Part shown: positions 35,710 to 43,868 of the stretch, in pieces
How positions within the stretch are numbered: the first letter of the stretch is position 1
Layout: every line of letters begins with the position of its first letter
Assembly (NCBI GenBank): GCA_964352025.1
Contig: CAYGPZ010000015.1
Location: 13,464-77,463, forward strand
Length of the DNA stretch: 64,000 bases
DNA from: Hirschia sp964352025
GTDB taxonomy: Bacteria; Pseudomonadota; Alphaproteobacteria; Caulobacterales; Hyphomonadaceae
Direction of reading: 5' to 3'
Translations under genes and position numbers: made by a program
The notes under the pieces: model-generated
Database searches by the model: none
The model's input: only the letters and a program-made list of their open reading frames with translations
Told to the model about the DNA's origin: nothing

Positions 35710-37049
35710 TAATTACCAGCTTTCTTTTGTTCATCACGCGCGCGTACTGCTTCTGCGTGCGCTGAAAAGCCTTCATATTCGGCCAATGTCACTGCTGGGC
35801 CGGACAATTTTGAAAAGCCTTGCTCTGTGACGTGTACATATGAACTACGTTTTTGGAAGTCTTGCACACCTAGGCAGGAGCGGCTCTTTGCCAAGCCACC
35901 TGTCGGAAGGATAGCGTTAGACCCTGCGCAGAAGTTTCCAAATGTAATCGGTGTGTACTGCCCCAACATGATCTCACCAGCATTGTGGATGCGGTCAAGC
36001 ATAGGCACAGGATCAGTCGTCAAAATTTCCAAGTGCTCAGGTGCAAACGCGTTCACGAAATCAACCGCTTTATCCAAAGTCTCAGACCATAAGATACAAG
36101 AGCGGTCTTCAAAGTTTGCTCTAATGAATTCTTGTCTTTGAGCTGGAAGCTTCTCAATCAACTGGTTTGCGATTGCAGAAATCTCTAGAGCTTTTTCCTT
36201 AGATGGAACGACCAGTACTGAACAAGAGTCTGGACCGTGCTCTGCTTCAATAAGAAGGTCGTTCGCAGCAATAACTGGATCAACTTCATCGTCAGCAAGG
36301 ATAACAGCTTCACTTGGTCCAGCCGGAATACCTGGATCGATAATGTCAGACACAACACGTTTGGCTGCAGTCACGTATGAATTACCCGGCCCTAATACTT
36401 TCAGCACCTTAGGAATGCTTTCTGTTCCAAAAGCGATAGCACCAATCGCTTGAGGTCCACCCACACGGTAAACTTCAGTAACGCCAACTTTCTTCGCTAC
36501 AACCAAAGTTGCCGCATCAACCTCACCATTTTCACCGGGAGGCGTAATCACGACAGGGCGTTTCACACCAGCAACAATAGCCGGAATTGCCAGCATCATT
36601 ACAACAGAAGGGAAAGACCCTTTTCCGCGCGGCACATAAAGGGCTACAGATTCAAGAGGGCGTATTAGCTCACCCACAGTCACGCCATCCATCACATCCG
36701 TGACGACTTTTTCTGGCGGTGCTTGGTTCTCGTGCACTTTTTTGATGTTGGCGATTGCAAGATCAATTGCATCTAGAACATCAGGCTCAAGCTGGCTTAG
36801 TGCAGCATCAAATTCTTCTGGTTGAACGCGCAAAGGCATGTCGCCTAAGTCAACTTTATCAAACTGGGCTGTCATCTCTCTGACAGCTTTATCGCCTTCG
36901 TTTTTAACACGTTCGGTTAGCCCACCAACATACTCCAGCAAATCTGAAATATCAGTTTCAGAGCGCTTCATTAGCGCCTCATATTGCTCCGATGTTAGCT
37001 CTTTTAATGAAAGCACACGGGCGAAGGAATCGTTGTTATTGATCGACAT
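35709..37049 (-). CDS. hisD: histidinol dehydrogenase
   Basis: HisD performs the last two steps of histidine synthesis, oxidising histidinol to histidine with NAD. The 446-aa zinc enzyme shows the expected blocks: YVPRGKGSFPSVVMM, GGPQAIGAIAFGT, the GPGNSYV loop, EAEHGPDS, the catalytic Glu-His in FAPEHLEI, and GSNAILPTGGLAKSRSCLG. Length is typical. It is the first gene of a tightly coupled minus-strand unit with two HisB-like proteins. No other his genes are in the window, so the main his operon must be elsewhere. Confidence 0.96.
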   Translation of the reverse strand: MSINNNDSFARVLSLKELTSEQYEALMKRSETDISDLLEYVGGLTERVKNEGDKAVREMTAQFDKVDLGDMPLRVQPEEFDAALSQLEPDVLDAIDLAIANIKKVHENQAPPEKVVTDVMDGVTVGELIRPLESVALYVPRGKGSFPSVVMMLAIPAIVAGVKRPVVITPPGENGEVDAATLVVAKKVGVTEVYRVGGPQAIGAIAFGTESIPKVLKVLGPGNSYVTAAKRVVSDIIDPGIPAGPSEAVILADDEVDPVIAANDLLIEAEHGPDSCSVLVVPSKEKALEISAIANQLIEKLPAQRQEFIRANFEDRSCILWSETLDKAVDFVNAFAPEHLEILTTDPVPMLDRIHNAGEIMLGQYTPITFGNFCAGSNAILPTGGLAKSRSCLGVQDFQKRSSYVHVTEQGFSKLSGPAVTLAEYEGFSAHAEAVRARDEQKKAGN

Positions 37050-37194
37050 TCGGAATTTGCCTACTAACTCAATTTGAAAATGCTAGATAATTGAGAGTAG
37101 CGAATATCAGCGTCTTTGTGCAAAGGCAAGAAGACATATAGTGGCAACAGACCGCACTACAAACTGAAGTCTTGCAAACACAATTTTCTATCTA

Positions 37195-37839
37195 TCAAAT
37201 GTTGAAAAAACGCTGAAATAAACGCGGTAGAACATTCTCAAACTTTAGCGGCGCATCTGTTACAGCAAGACACACGCATGGTCCATCAGCCATAGCAAGA
37301 GGCTGGTGTGGCCCATCATGCCCTACAATCTGCATATCGCCGCAATTGAAAGCCTTATCACCGTCATAATAACCACCCATCACAACTTGGGTAAGCTCCA
37401 TGCCGCTATGGCCATGAGAAGACGCAGCCGTATTCTCGGGAATATAAAGCAGTCGTGCGATAACCCCATTTTCTTCATGAATTATCTTCTGACGAATGCC
37501 ACCGCCCATTGTTGACCATTCGATATCTTTAAAATCACCTGCCACATCTCGAAGTGGTTTAGGGAAAACCGGCCTGGCATCAAAGACAATCTGTTTTGGC
37601 TCTTTGCTGACGGGAGAATTTGTCGCTTGCTGGATAATGTCATCAACGGACACAGAGACTTTCACTTCATCTTCTTTTTCCAGAGAAGCAGCGAGCACGT
37701 CTTCAAACAATGCATTGCGACGTCGACATTCGCTACACATAGCTAAATGTGTTGCGATCGCTAAGTTCCAGCCAAAGTCCAATTCACCTGCTGCATACAT
37801 ATACAACAAATCATCGTTTACATGGTGAGAAACGTTCAT
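37195..37839 (-). CDS. chrR: ChrR-type zinc anti-sigma factor
   Basis: This 214-aa cytoplasmic anti-sigma factor binds the ECF sigma factor encoded just upstream and releases it on singlet oxygen or organic peroxide stress. The N-terminal zinc anti-sigma domain has His6, His31, Cys35 and Cys38 (HLAMCSEC), the positions known for Rhodobacter ChrR. The C-terminal cupin has HGHSGME (His142, His144, Glu148) and GHDGPH further on, plus a Cys188-x-Cys190 pair. It overlaps the sigma gene by 4 bases (ATGA), so the pair is made in fixed ratio. The function in this organism is inferred from the family. Confidence 0.93.
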   Translation of the reverse strand: MNVSHHVNDDLLYMYAAGELDFGWNLAIATHLAMCSECRRRNALFEDVLAASLEKEDEVKVSVSVDDIIQQATNSPVSKEPKQIVFDARPVFPKPLRDVAGDFKDIEWSTMGGGIRQKIIHEENGVIARLLYIPENTAASSHGHSGMELTQVVMGGYYDGDKAFNCGDMQIVGHDGPHQPLAMADGPCVCLAVTDAPLKFENVLPRLFQRFFNI

Positions 37840-38537
37840 ATCGATCCCTCCCCTAAATCTTCATCAATGAGGGTTTTCAATTTTGTTAGAGCCAATCTAA
37901 GGCGAGATTTCACTGTCCCTAATGGCGTTTTTAGACTTTCAGCAATTTCGCTTTGTGTTTCTTCTGCGAAATAAGACCTTTGCAGGACTTCCCGCTGGTT
38001 TTCGGGTAATTTCGCCATTGCGCGTTTCACAGCTAATGCACGCTCTTTTCCCGATACAATATCTTCTGAACTTTCAATCGGGTCAGCCGCCATCGCGGGA
38101 TCATCCATATCAGGTTCAGGTCTATTTTGGCGGCGCAAAATATCTATCCGCTTATTCCGCGCGATCGTAAAAATCCAGGTCGATGCAGCCGCTTTACTCG
38201 CATCAAATTGCGACGCTTTTCGCCAGACCAGAACAAATGTTTCCTGAACAATCTCTTCGGCTAGCTCATTTCCAGCGCCATGCTTTAGCATGAGCGATTT
38301 CACGCGAGGACCAAAATGATCAAACAGCACTGAGAAAGCCAGACGATCCTCAGATTTTCCAACGCGTTCTAGAATTAGAGACCAGTCTGAAGGTGACTTT
38401 TCAAGCACGTTTAGGTCCCTATTCTCACTCAACTTTTTTGAGTTGATCGGCTCATCATAAGCTAATCTCACCGATGGAGATGCTTTCTTGCTTACACGCA
38501 TTCGCGGCAAAGCTTCTATGGAGGCCAATGAGTTCAT
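37836..38537 (-). CDS. rpoE: ECF sigma factor, RpoE/ECF11 type
   Basis: This sigma factor of the group partnered by ChrR has region 2 from about WSLILERVG through LAEEIVQETFVLVWRKASQFD to the RNKRIDILRR end. Region 4 holds LPENQREVLQRSYF and TPLGTVKSRLRLALTKLK, the helix-turn-helix that reads the -35 box. The open frame extends to 38573, but a TGATCC box on the minus strand at 38572-38567 falls inside that extension, so transcription should begin near 38537. I therefore start at ATG 38537; ATG 38501 is also possible. The first 50 residues before region 2 look disordered. It is divergent from the lipid operon it probably controls. Confidence 0.9.
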   Translation of the reverse strand: MNSLASIEALPRMRVSKKASPSVRLAYDEPINSKKLSENRDLNVLEKSPSDWSLILERVGKSEDRLAFSVLFDHFGPRVKSLMLKHGAGNELAEEIVQETFVLVWRKASQFDASKAAASTWIFTIARNKRIDILRRQNRPEPDMDDPAMAADPIESSEDIVSGKERALAVKRAMAKLPENQREVLQRSYFAEETQSEIAESLKTPLGTVKSRLRLALTKLKTLIDEDLGEGSI

Positions 38538-38543
38538 AGTAAC

Positions 38544-38572
38544 AAGTACGGAACGGAATCGGCATTGGATCA
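38544..38572 (-). promoter_or_regulatory. candidate autoregulatory ECF11 promoter of rpoE-chrR
   Basis: On the minus strand TGATCC (38572-38567) is followed after exactly 18 bases by TACTT (38548-38544). The -35 is a perfect match to the RpoE/ECF11 box; the -10 is weaker than the TAAGA known from Rhodobacter. Position, directly before the corrected sigma start, supports autoregulation. Confidence 0.6.
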
Positions 38573-38608
38573 CCCTTTCCCATTAAATAATTGATTTCAA
38601 GCATAAAG

Positions 38609-38637
38609 TGATCCGCCACCGCGTCGTAACCGTAAGA
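38609..38637 (+). promoter_or_regulatory. ECF11 (RpoE-type) promoter of the lipid operon
   Basis: TGATCC (38609-38614), an 18-base spacer, then TAAGA (38633-38637). This matches the spacing and boxes of promoters known for Rhodobacter RpoE. It lies about 40 bases before the first gene (ATG 38679), and its -35 is 36 bases from the divergent -35 of the sigma gene. Confidence 0.85.
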
Positions 38638-38678
38638 AGTATCAGAAACTAACGACGTTTTATTTAGGTGGATATTTT

Positions 38679-39980
38679 ATGCCTTATGATACTTCAAGCG
38701 ATATTCCAGCTTCCAAACCGCAACGTATTGCTATTGTCGGCGCGGGAATCTCAGGCATGGGCGCGGCTTGGAAACTAAGCCAGACCAATAACGTCACATT
38801 ATTCGAAAGCGAGGCAGATATTGGCGGGCACGCAAGAACACGCCTAGCGGGTCCTAATAGAGATGTCGCAGTTGATACTGGATTTATGGTATTTAACGAC
38901 GCGACCTACCCTTTGCTGATCGACCTTTTCAAAGAACTAGATGTTCCGAGTGTCGAAACAAGCATGTCATTTGCTGTCTCTTTGGATGACGGAAAATTCG
39001 AATACGCTTTAAGCAACCTCCAACGTATTTTATCGGACCCTACCAATGCAATAAGCCCTAAGTTTTGGGGCATGATCTCTGATATTTTAAAGTTCAATAA
39101 GAATGCAGTCTTAACAACGCAGTCGAACGATCTGACCTTAAAAGAGCTACTCGATGAAATGGGTGTTGGCGAATATTTCAGACAGCGCTATTTATACCCT
39201 TTAGCAGGAGCCATCTGGAGCACTGCTCGTCCTGATATGGAAGCCTTTCCCGCAAAAAGCTTTGTTCGCTTCTTTGAAAATCACGGTCTTCTATCAGCGA
39301 CACATGGTCCAAAATGGAGAACCGTTGTCGGGGGAAGCAAAGTCTATGTCGATAAGCTAAAGACGGCTCTTCTAGAACGAAATGTCCAGATTAAGACAAA
39401 CGCTAAAGTCTTACATTCTGGCCGCACGCCCAAACCGTGGATCAAACTGGAAAATGGTGAACAGCAAGAGTTTGATGCGATTATATATGCGTGTCACTCC
39501 AATCAAACACTCGACATTCTTACCGACCCAACTCCTGAAGAAAAAAGCACTTTAGGGGCGCTACGATACAGACCCAATAAGGTTTATCTGCATGGGGACA
39601 CGTCTCACATGCCTAAAAGAAATTCGGCTTGGTCCAGCTGGGTCTATAAGGGTAAATCAAACGAACATGAAACAGATGGATCATTCACATACTGGATGAA
39701 CCTGCTTCAGCACATACCTAACGATACCCCACTTTTTGTGACGCTAAACCCGATGCAACACATCAAAGAAGAGCTGATCTATGACGAAACAGAGCTTTGG
39801 CATCCTCAATTTGATACTCAAGCTCTGGCTGCTCAGCTAAATATCGATGACATTCAAGGGAAAAACCAATCTTGGTTTTGTGGTGCCTACACCCGTTATG
39901 GGTTCCACGAGGATGGACTTTTAAGCGGCTTTACCGCCGCAGATAAACTTCTAGAAGCTAAATCGGCCAAGGAAGTTTAA
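38679..39980 (+). CDS. FAD-dependent amine-oxidase-fold oxidoreductase of the ECF11 lipid operon
   Basis: This 433-aa flavoprotein has the FAD motif IAIVGAGISGMG at the N-terminus, the acidic strand end LFESEADIGGHART, and the C-terminal segment WFCGAYTRYGFHEDG that closes the FAD site. In this operon family such flavoproteins sit beside a Cfa-type methyltransferase and have been linked to modified (methylated or furan) fatty acids in Rhodobacter. It may act as a lipid desaturase or oxidase rather than on amines. It is the first gene after the TGATCC-N18-TAAGA promoter and starts a run of tightly packed genes. Confidence 0.86.
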   Translation: MPYDTSSDIPASKPQRIAIVGAGISGMGAAWKLSQTNNVTLFESEADIGGHARTRLAGPNRDVAVDTGFMVFNDATYPLLIDLFKELDVPSVETSMSFAVSLDDGKFEYALSNLQRILSDPTNAISPKFWGMISDILKFNKNAVLTTQSNDLTLKELLDEMGVGEYFRQRYLYPLAGAIWSTARPDMEAFPAKSFVRFFENHGLLSATHGPKWRTVVGGSKVYVDKLKTALLERNVQIKTNAKVLHSGRTPKPWIKLENGEQQEFDAIIYACHSNQTLDILTDPTPEEKSTLGALRYRPNKVYLHGDTSHMPKRNSAWSSWVYKGKSNEHETDGSFTYWMNLLQHIPNDTPLFVTLNPMQHIKEELIYDETELWHPQFDTQALAAQLNIDDIQGKNQSWFCGAYTRYGFHEDGLLSGFTAADKLLEAKSAKEV

Positions 39981-39982
39981 TT

Positions 39983-40753
39983 GTGACAGATAGCGCTTCC
40001 CCTCAACTTTTATCAGCCAACGTATTTCACGGGCGCAATGGTCAAACAAATAACCGTTTCACCTATAAAGCAGATTATATCCTGCTTCCCGTCACGCGTG
40101 ATGATCTATTGCTTCCATATGGGCTGACGAGAAATAAGTTCGGGCTTTTGTCACTCAATGATCGAGACATTGGCGATGGAAAGTCCAGCCTCTATGCATA
40201 TGCACGGGACCTTGTAGATCAATGCAATATGCCATGTGAGGTTCACCACTCAATCGAACTTCTCACAATGCCAAGCTTTTTAGGATATAGCTTCAATCCG
40301 ATAAGTTTCTGGCTTTTTAAAGATGCTGAGAAACGGTTACGTGCGTATGTGGCCGAAGTCACAAATGTCGGAAGAGATCGTCACTCCTACCTCTGTAAGA
40401 ATAATGATTTTGCACCAATTCAGGCAACAGATACAATCTCAGCTACCAAGCGTCTGCATGTCTCTCCATTTCAAAACTTAGATGGCGGATACGAATTTAG
40501 TTTGGACATGTCACCCAAGCATTTCAGTATCAAAATCAAATACGCCAGCCCCACAGAAGATGGCGTTGTCGCGACACTCAGCGGAGCCCTAAGTCCAGCG
40601 ACCACTCGCAATCTTTTAATGTCCGCCATTCGCCTACCACTTGGCGCATTGCGAGTGATGGCACTCATACATTGGCAAGCCCTCAAACTCAAAATTAAAG
40701 GCGCGAAGTTTCGTCGCCGCCCTAGACCACCAGAACAGGAATTATCTCAATGA
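39983..40753 (+). CDS. DUF1365 protein
   Basis: This 256-aa protein is of the DUF1365 family, almost always found between an amine-oxidase-like flavoprotein and a Cfa-type methyltransferase. Features are the opening block with FTYKADYILL, the central SFLGYSFNPISFW, and the AEVTNVGRDRHSYL strand. There is no signal peptide; a C-terminal hydrophobic/basic stretch may touch the membrane. Its biochemical role is not established, and lipid modification is inferred from partners. It starts at GTG 39983 with GGAAG 8 bases upstream, 2 bases after the previous stop. It overlaps the next gene by 4 bases. Confidence 0.85.
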   Translation: MTDSASPQLLSANVFHGRNGQTNNRFTYKADYILLPVTRDDLLLPYGLTRNKFGLLSLNDRDIGDGKSSLYAYARDLVDQCNMPCEVHHSIELLTMPSFLGYSFNPISFWLFKDAEKRLRAYVAEVTNVGRDRHSYLCKNNDFAPIQATDTISATKRLHVSPFQNLDGGYEFSLDMSPKHFSIKIKYASPTEDGVVATLSGALSPATTRNLLMSAIRLPLGALRVMALIHWQALKLKIKGAKFRRRPRPPEQELSQ

Positions 40754-41928
40754 TTTTGTCAAAATCTGCATCGGAAAAGAAATTTTTCAATCTTCTTGAG
40801 CGTATTCACACAGGAACGCTGGTTATAACAACACCGGACGGTAGCACACGAACTTTCGGACAAGGTGCGCCACAAGTTTATTGGGAAATACACGACTGGT
40901 CTGTTCTGCAGGCTCTCGCCCTTCGCGGTGATGTCGGCCTAGGTGAAACATATGCACAAGGCATGTGGGATACACCTGACCTTGAAGCCCTCTCCACGCT
41001 AGCTTTGCTAAATCATGACGTCATCAAAAAGCCTTTTGGTGGAGCCACCTTCCAACGCCTAATGTTTATGGCGACTGACAAATTTGCACGCGCAAATTCC
41101 AAGTCAGGTTCACGTCGCAATATCTCAGCGCACTATGACATCTCCAACGCATTCTATTCGCGTTGGTTAGACCCAAGCATGACCTATTCCGCAGCGGTTT
41201 ATAAAGACGAAAACCAATCACTAGAGGAAGCCCAGCACACAAAATACGATAGATTGATAAATGCTGCTTCAACCGGTGAAACGACACTGGAAATTGGATG
41301 TGGTTGGGGCGGATTTGCTGAACGCACAATGCAGACGACAGATACCAAATTAACCGCCGTCACCATATCTAAAGAACAACATAAATTCGCAACAGATAGA
41401 TTAGCAAAAAACGGTTTCGATAGCCGATCAGATATTCGCCTTGAAGACTATCGCGATATTAAAGGTAAGTTTGATTCAATCGTTTCAATCGAAATGGTCG
41501 AAGCGGTTGGCGAACGCTATTGGCCAACCTATTTCAAAACAATCAAAGACAAACTAGCTGACAATGGCCGTGCAGCTTTGCAGGCGATTATCGTAGAAGA
41601 TGATTCCTTTGATATTTACCGCAATCGGACCGACTTTATACGCCAATACACCTTTCCCGGCGGCATGTTAATTTCTCCTAGTGAGATAACCAGGCAAGCA
41701 GAACGCGCTGGACTAAAAGCTGATAATTTCTTCCGTTTTGGAAAAGACTATGCCCGCACACTTAGAGAATGGCGCGTCAAATTTGAGGACTGTATTCCTG
41801 AGTTTAAGGATGAAGGTTATAAGCCAGAATTTCTACGTGGCTGGAAATATTACCTAGACACATGTGCAGCCGCCTTCGAACAGGGAACGCGAACCAATGT
41901 TGTTCACGTCGAGCTGTCACATGCTTAA
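40750..41928 (+). CDS. cyclopropane-fatty-acyl-phospholipid synthase family methyltransferase
   Basis: This 392-aa SAM-dependent enzyme methylates the double bond of membrane phospholipid acyl chains. SAM motif I is LEIGCGWGGF. The lead segment NISAHYDISNAFYSRWLDPSMTYS is the classic Cfa substrate-entry block, and the later YIFPGG-like YTFPGGMLISP is also conserved. Length matches Cfa proteins. In ECF11 regulons this enzyme helps remodel membranes after singlet-oxygen damage. It is translationally coupled to DUF1365 (ATGA) and overlaps the start of the next gene. Confidence 0.92.
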   Translation: MILSKSASEKKFFNLLERIHTGTLVITTPDGSTRTFGQGAPQVYWEIHDWSVLQALALRGDVGLGETYAQGMWDTPDLEALSTLALLNHDVIKKPFGGATFQRLMFMATDKFARANSKSGSRRNISAHYDISNAFYSRWLDPSMTYSAAVYKDENQSLEEAQHTKYDRLINAASTGETTLEIGCGWGGFAERTMQTTDTKLTAVTISKEQHKFATDRLAKNGFDSRSDIRLEDYRDIKGKFDSIVSIEMVEAVGERYWPTYFKTIKDKLADNGRAALQAIIVEDDSFDIYRNRTDFIRQYTFPGGMLISPSEITRQAERAGLKADNFFRFGKDYARTLREWRVKFEDCIPEFKDEGYKPEFLRGWKYYLDTCAAAFEQGTRTNVVHVELSHA

Positions 41929-42427
41929 TCCAGCCCTCTTCCTCACTATGGCTCTTTTATTTGATGGCAATGCCCCGCATGAAACAAAACCTGTGTTTGC
42001 TGAAGTGGGGTCTGCAACCTATAAATTTGGTCCGTTCAAGCTCTACAAAGCCACGCTAAAGAATGCTGGTGGGCAATTCACCGCCGATGAGAGGTTTGAT
42101 CTTACACTTCGCTATTACCGCAATATACCAGCAGCCAAGATTGCAAATGCATCCATCATTGAGATGGCGCGCCTAAACGATAGCCCGAGGGAAGCATATG
42201 AATACCTAAGGCCTTCGCTCGTCACATGCTTCAAAGACGTCGAAAAGAATGACGAAATCACAGGTAAAAAATTGTCTGCTAACGAGACCATATTCCTCAT
42301 AAACGGACAAAAGAGTTGTGAAATAAACGAACCCAGCTTTAGCGAAGACTTTTTTGACATCTGGCTCAACCCAAATGGTCGATACCCCAAGAAAACAGCT
42401 CAGTTGACCGGTCAGGTTACAAACTAA
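41921..42427 (+). CDS. chalcone-isomerase-like envelope protein
   Basis: This protein of about 168 aa has a short hydrophobic start (signal or anchor) and a chalcone-isomerase-like core: a strand YKFGPFKLYKATL, then LTLRYYRNIPAAKIANASIIE, and the final block ending WLNPNGRYPKK. Bacterial members of this fold are thought to bind fatty acids rather than flavonoids. ATG 41921 overlaps the cfa-like stop by 8 bases and gives the hydrophobic N-terminus; the open frame extends further upstream without a signal. Its place within the lipid operon fits a fatty-acid-binding role, which is inferred. Confidence 0.78.
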   Translation: MLNPALFLTMALLFDGNAPHETKPVFAEVGSATYKFGPFKLYKATLKNAGGQFTADERFDLTLRYYRNIPAAKIANASIIEMARLNDSPREAYEYLRPSLVTCFKDVEKNDEITGKKLSANETIFLINGQKSCEINEPSFSEDFFDIWLNPNGRYPKKTAQLTGQVTN

Positions 42428-42452
42428 CTCTCCTCCAGAGAAAGCGTGAAAG

Positions 42453-43070
42453 ATGCCCCGCATGACTTACTTTACGATAGCAGTTCTAATATTGATTTCC
42501 CTCTTTGCCCTGTCGGGCTGCGTATGGGGTTTTTCGAAACAATCTCCCAATGACTATGCTGATGCCAGCCCTATTTTTGATACCCAGACAACATTACAGG
42601 GCGATTATCTCTCCGAAGGAATTATCTATGACTACACAGGGCGTGTTGTTTCGCGTTTCAAAGCTAAGATGTCAGGTGATTTTGATAAAAATGGTGGAAG
42701 CCTCAAAGAACACTTCATCTACGCATCAGGACGTGAGGATCATCGCGAATGGACACTAAATTTCAAGGGTGACGGGACATTCACCGCCACGGCACCAGAC
42801 CTAGTCGGAGAAGGAAAAGGTATCCAGTCGGGTAACAGCCTTCAAATGAAGTATAAACTGAAACTCAATGAAGACGCTGGTGGCCATGTTTTAACCGTGA
42901 CAGATTGGATGTATCTGACCGATGAAGGCACGATTATAAACCGCTCTCAAATGCGGAAATTTGGCATTAAAGTCGCTGAACTCGTGGCGGTTTTTAAACA
43001 TCGCGACATAGATGAAAACTCTGTATTTTTTGAAGCGGACGAAAACACAAAATTGGAGGCTGCTGAATGA
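42453..43070 (+). CDS. DUF3833 lipoprotein
   Basis: This 205-aa lipoprotein has a clear signal ending in LSGC, so it should be anchored in the inner or outer membrane facing the periplasm. The mature part is a lipocalin-like beta-barrel with the DUF3833 pattern: YDYTGRVVSRFKAKMSG, SGREDHREWTLNF and LKYKLKL-like MKYKLKLNED. It is common in ECF11-type lipid operons; function unknown, perhaps carrying lipids. A purine-rich GAGAAAG precedes ATG 42453. It overlaps the next gene by 4 bases. Confidence 0.82.
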   Translation: MPRMTYFTIAVLILISLFALSGCVWGFSKQSPNDYADASPIFDTQTTLQGDYLSEGIIYDYTGRVVSRFKAKMSGDFDKNGGSLKEHFIYASGREDHREWTLNFKGDGTFTATAPDLVGEGKGIQSGNSLQMKYKLKLNEDAGGHVLTVTDWMYLTDEGTIINRSQMRKFGIKVAELVAVFKHRDIDENSVFFEADENTKLEAAE

Positions 43071-43831
43071 CGCAGCAACCTCGATGGAAGGGTAAGCATT
43101 ATTGGATTGTCGGGGCGAGCTCAGGTCTTGGAGAAGCTCTTTCTCAAGAGCTCTCTAGCGCTGGCGCAATCCTAACATTGTCAGCGAGAAATGAAGATAG
43201 CCTACAAGCTATCGCGGCCAATCTAAAAACGCCCGCAAACATAGCGCCTTGCGATGTAAGTGACACTGAGAGCGTTAAATCAGCATTTAAAAAAGCGACC
43301 GCGCAAACACCGTTAGATGGTATCGTCTTTTGTGCTGGCCAATATGCCCCAATGACCGCTCAAACGTGGGATGCTGAAACAGCCGAGCAGATATGTGATG
43401 TCAACTTCACCGGATGCGCACGCATATTGGGAGAATACCTCCCATACATGATTAATCAGGGTTCAGGGCATATTGCTTTGATAGGTTCCTTATCTGGTTT
43501 TAAAGGCATCCCCGGAGGTTCCATCTATGCGGCCAGTAAAGCTGGAATGATGCATATAGCAGAAGGCCTTCGTGGAGATTTAGATCCGGATTTATTCAAA
43601 GTTCAATTGATAAATCCCGGATTTATAAAGACGCGGCTGACTGATAAAAACACCTTTAAAATGCCACTCATCATGAGCCCAGAAGAAGCTGCTAAAAGAA
43701 CGCTCTCTGCTATGGAGACATCGCGTTTCCAGACCAATTTCCCAAAACGATTTGCTGCATTTTTTCAAGTCCTAGGTCTGCTGCCTAATTTTCTGTACTT
43801 CCCTGTGGTTAGGAAGTTTTTCACGACCTGA
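43067..43831 (+). CDS. short-chain dehydrogenase of the ECF11 lipid operon
   Basis: This 254-aa classical SDR has WIVGASSGLGEAL (NADP-type loop), the NNAG-equivalent VFCAGQY, Ser in LIGSLSGFKG, and Tyr-x3-Lys in YAASKAGM. It probably oxidises or reduces a lipid-derived carbonyl or alcohol; the substrate is inferred from the operon. It ends the six-gene run that starts at 38679. A weak AT-rich hairpin lies shortly after its stop, and the next gene runs the other way. Confidence 0.88.
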   Translation: MTQQPRWKGKHYWIVGASSGLGEALSQELSSAGAILTLSARNEDSLQAIAANLKTPANIAPCDVSDTESVKSAFKKATAQTPLDGIVFCAGQYAPMTAQTWDAETAEQICDVNFTGCARILGEYLPYMINQGSGHIALIGSLSGFKGIPGGSIYAASKAGMMHIAEGLRGDLDPDLFKVQLINPGFIKTRLTDKNTFKMPLIMSPEEAAKRTLSAMETSRFQTNFPKRFAAFFQVLGLLPNFLYFPVVRKFFTT

Positions 43832-43868
43832 TCGAAAGATGAAGTTCTTTATCGAACTTTAGTCATCC

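Noticed and set aside
36838..37077. plus-strand frame over the start of hisD
   Set aside because: It is fully antisense to hisD, a well-supported gene, and shows no motif.
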